This document shows, piece by piece, positions 1 through 12,600 of a DNA stretch of 64,000 bases. A model generated the notes under the pieces. That model was not told where the DNA came from. It was given only the letters and a program-made list of their open reading frames with translations, and ran no database searches. This DNA is from Hippopus hippopus (Eukaryota > Mollusca > Bivalvia > Cardiida > Cardiidae): NCBI GenBank assembly GCA_946811185.2, contig OX328098.1, positions 39,371,650 to 39,435,649 of the forward strand, read 5' to 3'. The translations under genes were made by a program, and so were the position numbers. How positions within the stretch are numbered: the first letter of the stretch is position 1; the number at the start of each line of letters is the position of its first letter.

Positions 1-3000
1 AAAAAATATACAAATAAATTATATCATTTTCCATCATACCAAAATATTCTCTTGATAGATACTAAAGAAAAGTTTTACAGTAGAGATTATATCTAACATC
101 TCACATGAAACACCGCAACACACCCAAAGACATTTAGAGTCTAATAAATCAGCGATTCTGCTTCCCCACTAAGTTCAACTCGAGGTAGATCTAATTTAAA
201 GTAAAACCAATGCTTATTTAATTTTGAAGGTTGTCAGTTCTCCATCTTAAGTCGATGCCCTTTTAATTCGGTGTTCCCTAGATGCAAGGATGGGTTGTCA
301 GTATTCCAGATTTTTTTTTCTAGGCTGCGTTCCGGTAAATTCGCTTACGAGTCTGTCTCGCGAAATTTCTTTCAAGATTCGGGAAAAAGTAGAACGTGGT
401 GAAAAGAAAACATTAAGGACAGTATTATTATTAAGAATTTCATTTTTACACATTTCGGATTTGAATTTTCTCGGGTCTGGAAACGGTCACCGTCAGATTC
501 CATTGTGATTTTATGGTCAAAGGGAAAAAACTCTTACAATCTGTTTATACATTAAGTATGAAGAGTACTCTCCCTTATTGCTCCCCCCCCCCCTCTCGGA
601 ATAATCTTTTTTTCAACTATTACAGTCACACCGAAACTTTAAGAACCGGTGCAAGGTTAATTTATACCCATACGGTCTATCGAAAAACCTGGACCCTCTG
701 TTAAGCCTTATCCTGCTAAATAAGTAAAATGAAACTTTCAAGCCGATTTTAACCCAACTTTGCTATTTCAAAAGAGTTTTCTGTTGGAAAAATGTTCTGA
801 TTGGACCGTGTAGATTCAAAATCAGACTGCACGTTCATAACCCAAGTTAAGTCTGTGCTGATTCTTAAAGTTATGGTTTGCCCGCTGGTATTTTTCTGTC
901 AAAGGCAAGATGCTGTTGCGCTATTTTAAATCAATTTATTGTCTATGGGATTATGTGTTCAAATTAATAGAGAGTGACCTCCACTCTTATAACCCTCTTC
1001 CACTCAAAAAAAAGGGGGGGTTCTAAACTGTAATCAACATCAATAATAACGGGAAAAAACATAGCTTTCATCTCCGTTTATTAGCTTGGAAGATTTAGGT
1101 TTGCTTTCACTTTCTATCCCCTGTTCCTTACGGTCAATGACCAAAGAAATTATAGGAATTCGACAATTGAGCCCAATTAACGATATTTGTTAATAAACTC
1201 GAAAACCTAATTGAACGAAAACATGTCGTTGGTTTATAAGTTTAAATTATAACATAAGAAAGCTTAAATTATTTATCGTATACATTTATCAGTTGATAAA
1301 TTTTATTATAAAAATTATATTAAGAAATCTATATTCTGCGTGAGCTCTTACTTTGATAACCGAATTGTTACTTCCAAGTTCAAATTTTGGCGGTCGCCTT
1401 GTTTACAAATGTGACGAAATACAAGGGAGACTACCACCTGTTTACAAAATAGTAACCACGTCTGCAATTGTTTTTTCTTTCTTTTGTCTACTGTCATGAA
1501 TTTTTCAGATGTAGCAGCATCTACAATCCTGTCTTAAACTATACCAGAAATAATGACAGCTATACAAAAAAAAAAAGAAAAATCGATACAGATCGTCTTC
1601 GCAAACTGCAATGATTTTTATTCGTCTTTGGTTTTATGCTGTCCACAAATATAAGGGACGTAACTCTGCCATTAATAAGTGTGTCTTTATGTACGAGTTT
1701 TCTCCCTTTGACCATAAAATTATTCCTAATTTAAGCCGGTTTCCGGTTCGTGCCACACAGAACTTCCCACTGACGAAAATCGGTGTAAACAGAGTGCAAA
1801 GAAAGTAAAAGTGTTCATGAAATACAGGAACTTCAAAACGTCGCACAAATTATCAAATAAATGAATGAATTAACGGGATGTTTTACCCCACCATAGGCTC
1901 CCTTAGTTTTAGGAAGAATTTTGTTCGTTTTATATCCTATGCCGTTTTCCTGGCAAAATGGAACTGGTGGATCAAATTGATAAAGGTTTAACGTTGAAAA
2001 AAACAATAAAATAATAATGAGTAGATCTATTATATTCTCTGTAAATTCTTAAAAGAATAATATACGAACTTGTCATATGTGTGTCCATACCCCTTATGGA
2101 ATTACATGTTTGCTACGAAATTGTAAAATAGAGTCGCTTGACGAAATGGAATTTATCAGAACATTAATTTTAGATTAAAAATGGGGAAGAAGATAGTTAT
2201 GTAAGAGAAATACTGCAATAATCTTGAATCGTTTTAAACTGAATTTAAAAGTACTTTTTCGTCATATATGTAGTTTTATAAAATTCTGTTTACCAAAATT
2301 TCTCTATTTTTCCTTTTCAAAATGTTTTCTACCTTTCCTCAAATAAATTTCAATATTAGAGTAATAATTAGTTTGTCTTTTGCAACAGCTTTCAATTTGG
2401 AAAAGTCTTACATTTTGTCGTTTGGTAAAGAGTTAAGAGTTTTAACAAGTTTTATCTGCGTATAATCATTAAAAATTTATTGCCATTAACGCCGTTTTGT
2501 AAAAATTGTAATTGTCTTATAATAGGCTGAATAAAAATGTGTGCAGAAAAGGAAAAAAATGGGCCACGGTCGAGAGCGCCTCCATGTGGTGTGGCATGGA
2601 TTGCAATTTCAAATTATGGAAAATTATCGAGCAACGAATATTATTTTCTATTAATTGAACATGGAAACTAAACGCTCTCGATACAGAACGTCGTAATTTA
2701 TGCAATGTATCCTTATTAGCCTAATTTCAGCAGGGCTAACCTCTGATGCAATCAATAATTTCCATCTTGTCAAACTATTTCCATTTCATAGCCAAATTTC
2801 CATTGAATAAAAGACAATTTTGACTCTGAAATATGAACATTGAGCGGAAAATTGCATATGTCGTGTAGTATTCTTTAAAAAGATATTGAAATGATATTGT
2901 TGAAAGATTATTTTGACCTCAAGTAAGTATGAATTTCGAGACGTGATGATTTCCATTTCGTCAGGGATCTATATGTATATATGATCCACCATTTTCATTA

Positions 3001-3318
3001 CCTAAATTTCCAATGAAAGGGTAAAAAGGGTAAAAAGAACATTGAAAGGCTAAATTATGAGGAAAAAGTGCATAAATCATGCAATATTCATTAAAAACAT
3101 ACTGAAATGATGTCATCACATAATTAATGTGATCCCATATCAAGCCGGTATCAATGTAAGTCAAGAGACGATTTCCATTTCGTTAAAACGATTTCCATTT
3201 CATCCATTTCGTAAAAAAAAAAATCCATTGCGTATTTTAGGCCTACCCATCTTTAGCGAAGACTTTCGTTTAGGAAAAGATGTAAACCCGGTGTCTTGCG
3301 GTGATACTCGAGCAGTAT
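1..3318. other. Non-coding region upstream of RPAP2
   Basis: No exon recognised. Only short chance ORFs on both strands. Contains one degenerate B element, an inverted-repeat pair (505-540 / 1690-1727) and several repeats of ATTTCCATTTCGT at 2948-3210. Confidence 0.5.
701..875 (-). mobile_element. MITE-B copy (degenerate)
   Basis: Starts TTAAGCCTTATCCTGCTAAA and carries the B-specific stretch AAACTTTCAAGCCGATTTTA. The central hairpin is decayed. Confidence 0.7.
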
Positions 3319-3473
3319 CCAAGATGGCTGCGCCCTTCGGTCTGTAACGCAATAGTAAACAAACAAGGAAAAAAGGTGTTCCAAAGACTAAGAGAGAGAC
3401 AAAAGAATATTGATGACCAAGAACAATTAGCCAAATATTTTTCCATTCATTTTTAAATAAAGGTCTTTGTACA
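3319..3473 (+). promoter_or_regulatory. Probable RPAP2 core promoter / 5' UTR with YY1-like site
   Basis: AAGATGGCTGCG at 3321-3332 resembles the YY1 site AAGATGGCGGC, common just downstream of TATA-less housekeeping starts. It lies 142 bp upstream of the RPAP2 ATG. No TATA box was seen. The transcription start is not determinable from sequence alone. Confidence 0.5.
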
Positions 3474-3608
3474 ATGACAACTGACAAGAAGAAGTACGAC
3501 GAGCTTCGAAAGAAAGTGGAGTTTCAAGTTAAATGCGAGGAGAGGGCTTACCGGATCGTCGAAAGACTTATTGAGAATCCAGTAACCGAAGAATTCTTCC
3601 TAGAATCA
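3474..3608 (+). CDS. RPAP2: RPAP2 exon 1
   Basis: Encodes residues 1-45, a basic/acidic helical N-terminus ([14 protein letters not shown]...). It is followed by donor GTGAGA at 3609. The ATG at 3474 is chosen because it opens the only frame that joins exon 2 in phase 0; the context is acaATGa. Confidence 0.88.
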
Positions 3609-6600
3609 GTGAGAAAAATATTTTTGCTTTTTAGTTTGGAATAGTGTGAGCTAGTATCTTGCATGTATTCTCGGCTAAACTCCAGATAGAATTTCTGTAA
3701 AGTTTACCCTCCCATTCCCTTGCCAGAAAAAGTGTCCTATATCAAGTACCAGCATTACTGTACAGGCTTTACCCATAGTGAAACAGTGCCACATGCCACA
3801 GACCTTGAAGAAGAAAGCTTCTCATCAGAAAACATTGAGTTGTGATATATGACGTTGGGTGGACTCATGACCAAATGCCCGGCTAGCTCAGTTGGTAGAG
3901 CTGCGGTACTAGTGTTCCAGGGGTCGTGGGTTCGAGTCCCACGTCGGGCATACTTTTCTCCCTTGATTTACTTCAGAGTGAAAAGGAGAAATGCAGGTAA
4001 CCAGCATTTTCTCCTTTTCCGACATTGTTTTATACACTTTCAAAATAAATGTTTTTAATTTGGACAAGTTGAGAATCTTGTGGCCCGCTAAAGATCTAAT
4101 TGACCAACTATACCCAATGCACCAGAGAATGAGTTAAAAAGTTTCTCAATTCACTCAGTGGTAGACTCAAATCTGTACAACACAGCCAGACAAGTAGAAA
4201 ACATAATACTGGCTCCATAGAGCAAGTGGCTGGTAAATCTTTGGCCATTGCCTAAAAAACTTAGACTTTGGAACTTAAAATATGACTGTTTAGACGTTAA
4301 TAGAGGTGGCTAGTGAATTAAGTGTTGTTACAACCACCAAATTGCAACATAGAGCAAAGAAGACAAACCAAAGATATTCTTGGAAGATCTATCTTGTTTG
4401 TATTCATTACAGGGAGTCAATTATACTAGGAGTCCTGCATGGCTCAGTTATAAACTTGTATAACTAGTAACCATGAAGCCCTAGATTGGGGCTTCACTGG
4501 AAGCACGTAGATTTTCGTGGGAGTGTCATAGGCAAAACACTTCAGAGCCTTAGCCCATTTCTGGTGAAACCCAGGACATACATAAATAAAAGAGCTGTCA
4601 CAGTTATATGACTAAAATAATGTTGAAAGTGATGTAAAACACTGTTCAGTCAAGAATTACGCTAGCCAGAACACCCCCCCTATTTGAAGAAATCAGTATA
4701 TTCATGGTGTGAAGCAAATTTTGTCATTATAACAATGTAGCCTTAAATCAAGGTATGGCTGTTTGTAAAAGTACTTAAGTTAACTCTTTACCAAACGACA
4801 ACTTTATAGACTGGTCCAAATTGAAAGCATTGGCAGACGACATATTTAATTTCCTTAAAATGATGGTAATTGTCTGTGAAAGTGTAGAAAACCTTGTGGG
4901 AAAAGGAGAAAATGCTGGTTACCAGCATTTTCTCCTTTTCCCACAATGTTTTCAAGAGGCCTTTTCCTCAGGGTCGTTAAAACTCGGGATTGTGTGGTAA
5001 AGAGTTAAAGATCCAAACTCGTAGGCGTGGTAAGGGATTAGGAAAATAGTCAAGCATTTAAATATGTAATACTACTAACATGCTCTGAACCTTTACCAGA
5101 CAATTCCAGGTTGTAACAACTCTAAAGAAGATGGCTGCGGAGAGAAAAGGATACAATGGGGGCAATACGCATTTTGTCCCTTTTCCACACTATTTTCTAC
5201 CCTTTTAAAGACAAATCTCACACATTTTACTTGTAATCTAATTTTTTTAAGGGCTTTAAAAGCATAGGATTGATTACAGATAAACTTGCTTTTGTTGTTT
5301 AGTTTAAACTTACCTATTTTACATTGATTATGAAACATGTACTTACAACTTAATATGTCAGTCACTCTCGATGATTGCATTCTAGAAACATTAAGCCTTT
5401 ACCAAACAATTCTGTGTTTTTATGATCTGATGAAGATGATTTTTGAAAACATTGTGTGGAGAGGACAATGCTGGTAACTAGTATTTTTCTTTCCCAAAAT
5501 GGTTTTTGCTCTTTCAGAGACAAATTTCATCATTTGAACAACATGTAACTGCAACTGCTTTAAATTTGGTCCAGTCTAAAATTCTATTGTTTGGTAACCA
5601 ATTAACTTTTTACCACACGACAAAATTTTAGACCAGTCCAAATTGAAAGCATTTGCAGACGACAAAATAAATGTGATTCAAAAGATAAAATTCTTTTTGG
5701 GAAGGGCAGAAAACTTTGTGGGAAAAGAAGAAAATGCTGGTTACCAGCATTTTCTCCTTTTCCCACAATGTTTTCAACAGGCTTCTTCCTTAGGGTCGTT
5801 AAAAGTCGGGATCGTGTGGTAAAGAGTTAACCAGTTCTGGAACCTCATTGTGTATATTTCCAAAAGATGACCAAGCTCATCATGGGATTTGAATACAGAA
5901 CCTCTGACTGATGTTACAGAGCCAAGCCCTGGTAGCACAATGATCAGCGTACTGGATTTAAGAACAAGGGTTTGCTGGTTCAAATCCTAAGCTGGGGCAA
6001 TTTCCGTCCAAGGATTGATGATATTTATTTCAACAGGATTTATTCTTCTCTCATCACTTCATCGCTTATCATTGTTTTAAGGATGGTTATGTGGGAGAGC
6101 AGCCAGTGGCTTGGGAAGAATATTGTGCGTAGTACTGGTATAGGAAACTCCAGAAAAGCATAGATAGGTGCACTGCTAGTCGCAATATACATGTAACTAA
6201 AATAAAGTTGAAAGAGGTGTTAAACAAAGTTTCAATCAATCAATCTGATGTTGGAGGCTTAAACTCTACCCCTAAAGCTACACCACTGTCTCCCTGTTGT
6301 TTATTTTACAGCTAAATTTTATAACACCTAGCCATTACTGTGATATTGTGGAGGAGAGGGCTGTATCCAAACTTTGTGGTTATCCATTATGTCCAAATCC
6401 TTTGAAAAAGGTAAGAGACTTCCACAATTTTTAAAGATGTAAAGCTTGTCATTTATTTTTTGTAACTCTTAATTAGATGACATGTCCTTGGGCAAGACAC
6501 TTCAGAGCCCCAGCAAAGACATACATGAATATGTGAGCTATTGCTGTGATATAAAATACATAATGTTGAAAGTGATATAAAACACCAGTCAATCAATCAT

Positions 6601-9600
6601 TACTGGATAACAGAATTGCAGACCAGTCAATATTGAAAATATTTACTGATGACATTAAAATGCATCTCTTAGTTTAAACATGTTTGTTCTACATCGATTG
6701 AGAAACAAATTCTTACAACTTATACTACAGTAATCTCTCTCGAGTCTGCTTCCTGGGAGCTACACAAGACTCCCGCTGACTGTGTGGGCCAATGAAAATC
6801 CCAAAGTTGATACCCGCTCCAGGGTATTGAACTCGGGACCTTACGGTTACGAGGCCAATGCCCTACCTCACTACCACAGACACCACACTAATGCAGCTCT
6901 TCTGATGGAAATTATCTTTGAAATGGTTTAGAAATGTTTTAACTTGTTTCAGGTTCTTACCCAAAAATATATGATATCAACAAAAACCAATAAAGTCTAT
7001 GATATAGAGGGACGGAAGGTAAATATATCTATTGACATTTCTTCCTACCAGTATGTACAATCATACCTGAGTTAGCAGGCAGCTGTCTTTTGCAACCACT
7101 TGTATGAACTCTTCAACAGAAAACAAATTTTTTAGAATTGCCCAAAACTTGTGCATAATTTATTAACTCTTTACCAAACGATAAAATTTTGGACTGTCTT
7201 TGATAGCGTAGAAAACATTGTTGGAAAAGGAGAAAATGCTGGTTACCAGTATTTTCTCCTTTTCCAACAATTGTTTTCAAAAGCGTTCATCTTCAGGGCC
7301 GTGATAACACAGAATTGTGTGGTAAGGGGTTATAAGTATTTGCTGCTATTACTACAAGGAAATGTAGTTCAAATAATGGGATTCACCTTTGGAAGGGTAG
7401 AAAATATGGAGCATTTTCTTCTTTTCCCAAAATGTTTGAAAATCTGCCTTTCTCGGGGTCGGTCAAACATGGTATTGTTTGGTAAAGGGTTAAGAAAGTT
7501 GGTGAAGGTAAGAAAATGTCTTATACATGTAGTTTCTTTTTTGAATGCAGCAACCTCTAGAGAGGATTTGACTTTTTATTTGGCGGAAGTATTACCCAGA
7601 GAAACATTCAGTGATTTGTCTTGTCATTATATTGTATATTTACCCTACTGTTGTCTTTTATGAGCCTTCTTAACTCTTTACGACACAACAATGTTACAGA
7701 TTTGTCCAGATTGAAAGTATTTGCAAACAAAAAATTAAATCTTAATGTGTCTCAAATGATTTGATTTCTTTCTGAAAGGTTAGAAAACATTTTAGGAAAA
7801 GGATAAAATGCTGGTAACCAGCATTTTCTCCTTTTCCTACAATGTTTTCAAAAGTCTTACTTCCCAAGGTCGTTAAACTTGGGATTGTGTGGTACATGTA
7901 ATGGGTTAGGTGCTTAAAGTCGTCAGATCTTTTCTGATTTCTCTTGAATTTTTTATTTCTTCCTTTACCCAAATGAAAGAAATTTGCAGCAGACAGTATC
8001 CATTCAAACTTTTATCACATAATGCCAAGCTTTAATGACCTTTAGGAAAATGACTTTTGTAAACATTGTGGGAAAAGGAGAAAATGCTGGTTTACCAGTA
8101 TTTTCTACCTTCTCCACAAAATTTTCTAGCCTTTCAAAGACAAATCTCACCATTTAAAGGGCAAATCCTAAAATATTTTGACCAGACTGTTTTTTTCCTT
8201 TAATCAGCTGCAAATGATGTCAGTTAAACATGTGTCCGTCATTTTTCATAAATACCACCCTGTAACATGCCATAAACCACGGCCGAATTGTCACGCTGAT
8301 ATACGGCCCTAAAAATGGTACATGGCTTACTTCCCCTGATTCGCTTATCTCCCGTGCATGTGTGACGTCATTGTCGAGTCACTCTGTGTATACCGTCAGT
8401 AGACATTAAGTAGGAACGCGGATGATAGTATGCAGATATCTGAGTATTAACTGAGAATTGAGCCGAAAAAATGGTAAATTGTGCAGCCTATGGCTGCAAC
8501 GTCGATTCGGGAACTCATAGAAGTAGTATTTTCAAATTTCCGAAGGAATTAAAAAGGAGGAAACTATGGATTCAACGTTTAAACCGGGGCCGGACAGTAG
8601 CGACGGATTTTCTGCCATCGGTTCATTCGAAATTGTGTCTGAAATACTTCGATGACAGTCAGTTCTTAATAAGTCCAAAACTCGCAAAAGAAGTTGGTTA
8701 TAGGAATTTTAGCCTGCGGTTAATACCTGACGCTGTACCGACATTATTTGAAACTCCGAGTCGAAAGGAGATAGGCCTTAAACCGAAACTCAGAAAGGCA
8801 GACATTCCACAACGGCAATTTCCAAAAAGAAAATCCAACATAAAGTAGGTAATTTCTTTTTTCTTGAAATTGGAATACATGAATTGTTATTCGTACTAAT
8901 TTACCCTTTTCTACATTACTGCTTCATTCTGAACAAAGAGAAAATGCTGCCGTTTTCTCCCTTTTCCAAATGATTTCAACATTTAACAAAATTATAGATT
9001 CATCCAAATTCATAACATAAATTTTGCAAATAACATAGTCGACATTGTTCAAATGATGTAAACTTTCAAGGGATAATAATCATTCTTTGAACAGCAAACA
9101 TCATTTTCTTCCCACACTGTTTTTCAAACACGCTTTCTTTGGGTATTGGAAACTAGATCTAGGGTTTGTATAGTAAAGGGTGAAATCAGTATCTGGCTAC
9201 CCCTAATCATGGTCATAAATGTAAATCCATCACCGACCAGTTGAAACAATACAGGAAATGGTTTATACATAACATTTGCATATCTCACCCCTTTACACTG
9301 TAATGTTTGTTGGTGACAGTAAACCCATGTTACAGCTTTTATCCCATACACTACTTCTCTTTGACATTTCACTCTTAAAAATGATTTGACAACTTACATG
9401 CATTTTGAACAAATTTTGAATTATATCTATACAATTTTGATTTGTGGATATATTTCCTTTTCCTATCCATATTATGTCTTCTAGACAGGCTACTGAGAAA
9501 AATGTTTTGAACATGTCAGTATGAAAATTTTGAAAATGCATATAATTTGACACAAGTCATTTTCTCTGATAATCAGACAAAAGTGAGAAAATTAAAATAA

Positions 9601-12600
9601 CACATTTTTTTTTTAAATTAAGAAACAGAATGTTTTTGACCAGGCTCACACACCAATTCTTTTACCTTTTACCTCAAAATTCTGATCTTCAACCACCCTA
9701 ATGGAGAAGGCTTTTGAGGACAGGGTGAAAAAAGGAATAAGTCCTGATTCCCAGAGTTATCTTCTTTTCCTACAATATTTTCTACCCTCAAACCTATTGT
9801 CAAGGCCACATTTGATCTGTGATCTGCAAATACTTTCGGTGTGGAGTGGACAAGTCTAAAGTTTTGCCATCTGTGTAAGGGTTTAGCCTAACCCTTACCC
9901 AAATGATAAAAAATTAGAATATTTCAAATCCACAGCATTTGAATATGACCGATAAAATGTGATTATTTATTGGAATTTAGTTTAACTTAGTTTAACCCTT
10001 TACCAAACAATCCTTTGTTTTAACGACCCTTGTGAAGAAACAAAAACCTTTTGAAAACATTGTAGGTAAAGGAGAAAATGCTGGTAACCAGTATTTTCTC
10101 CTTTTTCTACAATGTTTTCTACCCCATCAAAGACAAGTCCAAACATGTGAGTAAAATTTAATTTGTTGACTCCAAATGCTTTCAATTCGGTTGAGTCAAT
10201 AAATTTGATGTTTGGTAACAATTTAAACATGTATTTTACACCTCTTGAGAAACAAGTTCATACAACTCGTACTAATCTCTTCGGATGCTGCTTCCTGGGA
10301 ACCAAAACAAAACTCGTGCCCAATGTGTGGGATTTATATTTAACCCTTTACCAATCAATCCCTAGTTTTTACGACCCTGAGACAGAAGCCTTTTAAAAAC
10401 ATTGTAGGAAAAGGAGATAATGCTGGTAGCCAGCATTTTCTCCTTTAACCACAATGTTTTCTACTCTGCTGGAAACAAATTTCAATTTTTGAAATATTTA
10501 ACTTTATTTTGTCGTCTGCAAGTGATTTCAATTTGGACCTGTTTAATATTTTGTCGTTTTGTAAAGAGTTAAAAATAGAAAATATTGTGGATAAAGGACA
10601 AATTGATAGTTACCAGCTCTTTCTATGTTTTTACAATGAATCTGAAGTCGTCTATACTGCAATTTGACCGGAATGTCAGTATTAACCGCTCAGTCCCTAG
10701 TAGACGGTAGACCAATTTGAAACTTACCCAAATTGAAACAATTTGCATAAGACAAACAACAACTAAACAAGTTACAATTCAGAGTTTAAGACTTTCACAG
10801 AGAAGCTGTATATGGAACATACAATAGCTGTACATGTATGATAAATTTTTGCATTGAATGGATCATGTGGACAAGGTAAACAGCAAAAAGGTATTTCACA
10901 CAGGTAGATCCCATCTCCCTCTCTCTGATGTTCATGTATTTCTGCATGGTAAGAAAAACATCTAAAATAATTTTCAAAATAATTTTGAGAATTAAGTCTT
11001 AATAATCTCGGAACATATTCTTTTATCAAATTTCAAGCTGGTTAACAGCATTTCAAAATATTTTTATTCTCATGAAAATCGTGATTTATTGTGTAACCCT
11101 TCACCCACGAGAGAATAAACTTGTACCCGTCAATGTTTACAGAATTCTTTACAAGGTACAAATATCAACAAGGACCCATCAACAAATAGTTAGAACTAAC
11201 ATCTCACGGTTATCAATCGTAAAAGTCAAGAAAAGGGTTATTTGACATGAAACTAAAGTCTCGGGGAAATGTCTTCAAAAGTGTCGGGGAACTGTCTTGT
11301 CGTGGAACTGTCTTGAAACCGTTTTTTTTTTTTTTGTTTGTTTAATTCCGCCCGTTAATCTACTGAAAATGCTTCACGTGAAACAAAGTTTATGCCATAC
11401 ACTTTATTTTATCATGTATAGAATATTTCTGTAAGCGATGTTCGCCCCGTAATAGAAGTATTTCAATAGCGCGCAATACTCAACACGTTGAAAAGTCCGG
11501 CACAACATCGTCATTTTCGTCATCAGTGGGCGAAAAGTTACTTTTATCCTCATCATCAGAAACTTAATAAGTTTCTTTAAAAATTGGCTCGTACATGTAC
11601 GGCCTTACCGGCCCGGAATCGTCTATTTCTTCGTCTTCAATATCGCTCAGTTCACTATCGTAAACAACGTCCATATTGAAACAAGCTCTCCTATGACGTC
11701 ACAAATCAAGGGACGCAACAATAAGTAAGGGAGATAAGCGATGCAATAAAATTTAATAAGCAGAAATATGAATTGAAAAAAAGTACTTTTACTAATTTTT
11801 TTTTCTAATTACAACATTACCAGGTTACCATTTGATAAGTGTAGATTTGAAAATTAACCATACATGAAACTTGTTGATTTGCCCTTTAAGCAACATTTGG
11901 TTTGTGGTGCAAATGCTTTGGATTTGGACAAGTCTAGAATTTTGTTGTTTCATGAAGTTAACATATATTTCTTCAACCCTATATATTTCTTCAATCCATT
12001 GTATGTTTGATAAGAGAACACTTGTGAAAACAGTAAAGTAAAAGGAGAAATTCTTCACCATGACCAATTTTTTTTCCCACAATTTGTTTAGAAGAGGCCT
12101 GTTGCAAGATGATGTAAAGTTGTATACAGGTGGAAGTGAGTGACAACTTAGTTATACATTATTTTATTTTATATCTCCTTCAGAATTTCTGTAGCGGTAA
12201 ATGTTATAGGGCCTCAGTCCATGTGGAGAAACAGATTTCCTCTGCCCCAGTATGGACAAGGAAAAGTCAACCCCCAACACCATTCTCCTTTCTCCCTCTG
12301 GATATGGAAAAGTAAGGGTTTTTCTGTAGATCTGTGTCTTTCTCTCTTGTCAGACCTCATCAAATCTGGGTGGAGAAATTTATCACTTTTGATTTTTTTA
12401 ACTCTTTACCAGGCAACAAAATTCCAGTTTGGGTCAAATGGAAAGTACAATGTACTTGCAGGCACACATATATATATTGTTTTTCAAAAAGAGATATATT
12501 TAGTCTTTCAAACAGTAGAAACCATAGTGGGAAAAGGAGGCAATGCTGATTACCAGCATTTTCTTATTTTCCCATGATGGTTTCAGAAGCCATCATTCTA

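Noticed and set aside
7151..7663. 170-codon ORF on + strand
   Set aside because: It reads through two MITE-A copies and their palindromes; similar short ORFs recur wherever these elements lie.
10772..11029. 85-codon minus-strand ORF with several Cys/His
   Set aside because: No recognisable zinc-finger spacing; not linked in frame to the P2RX7-like fragment.
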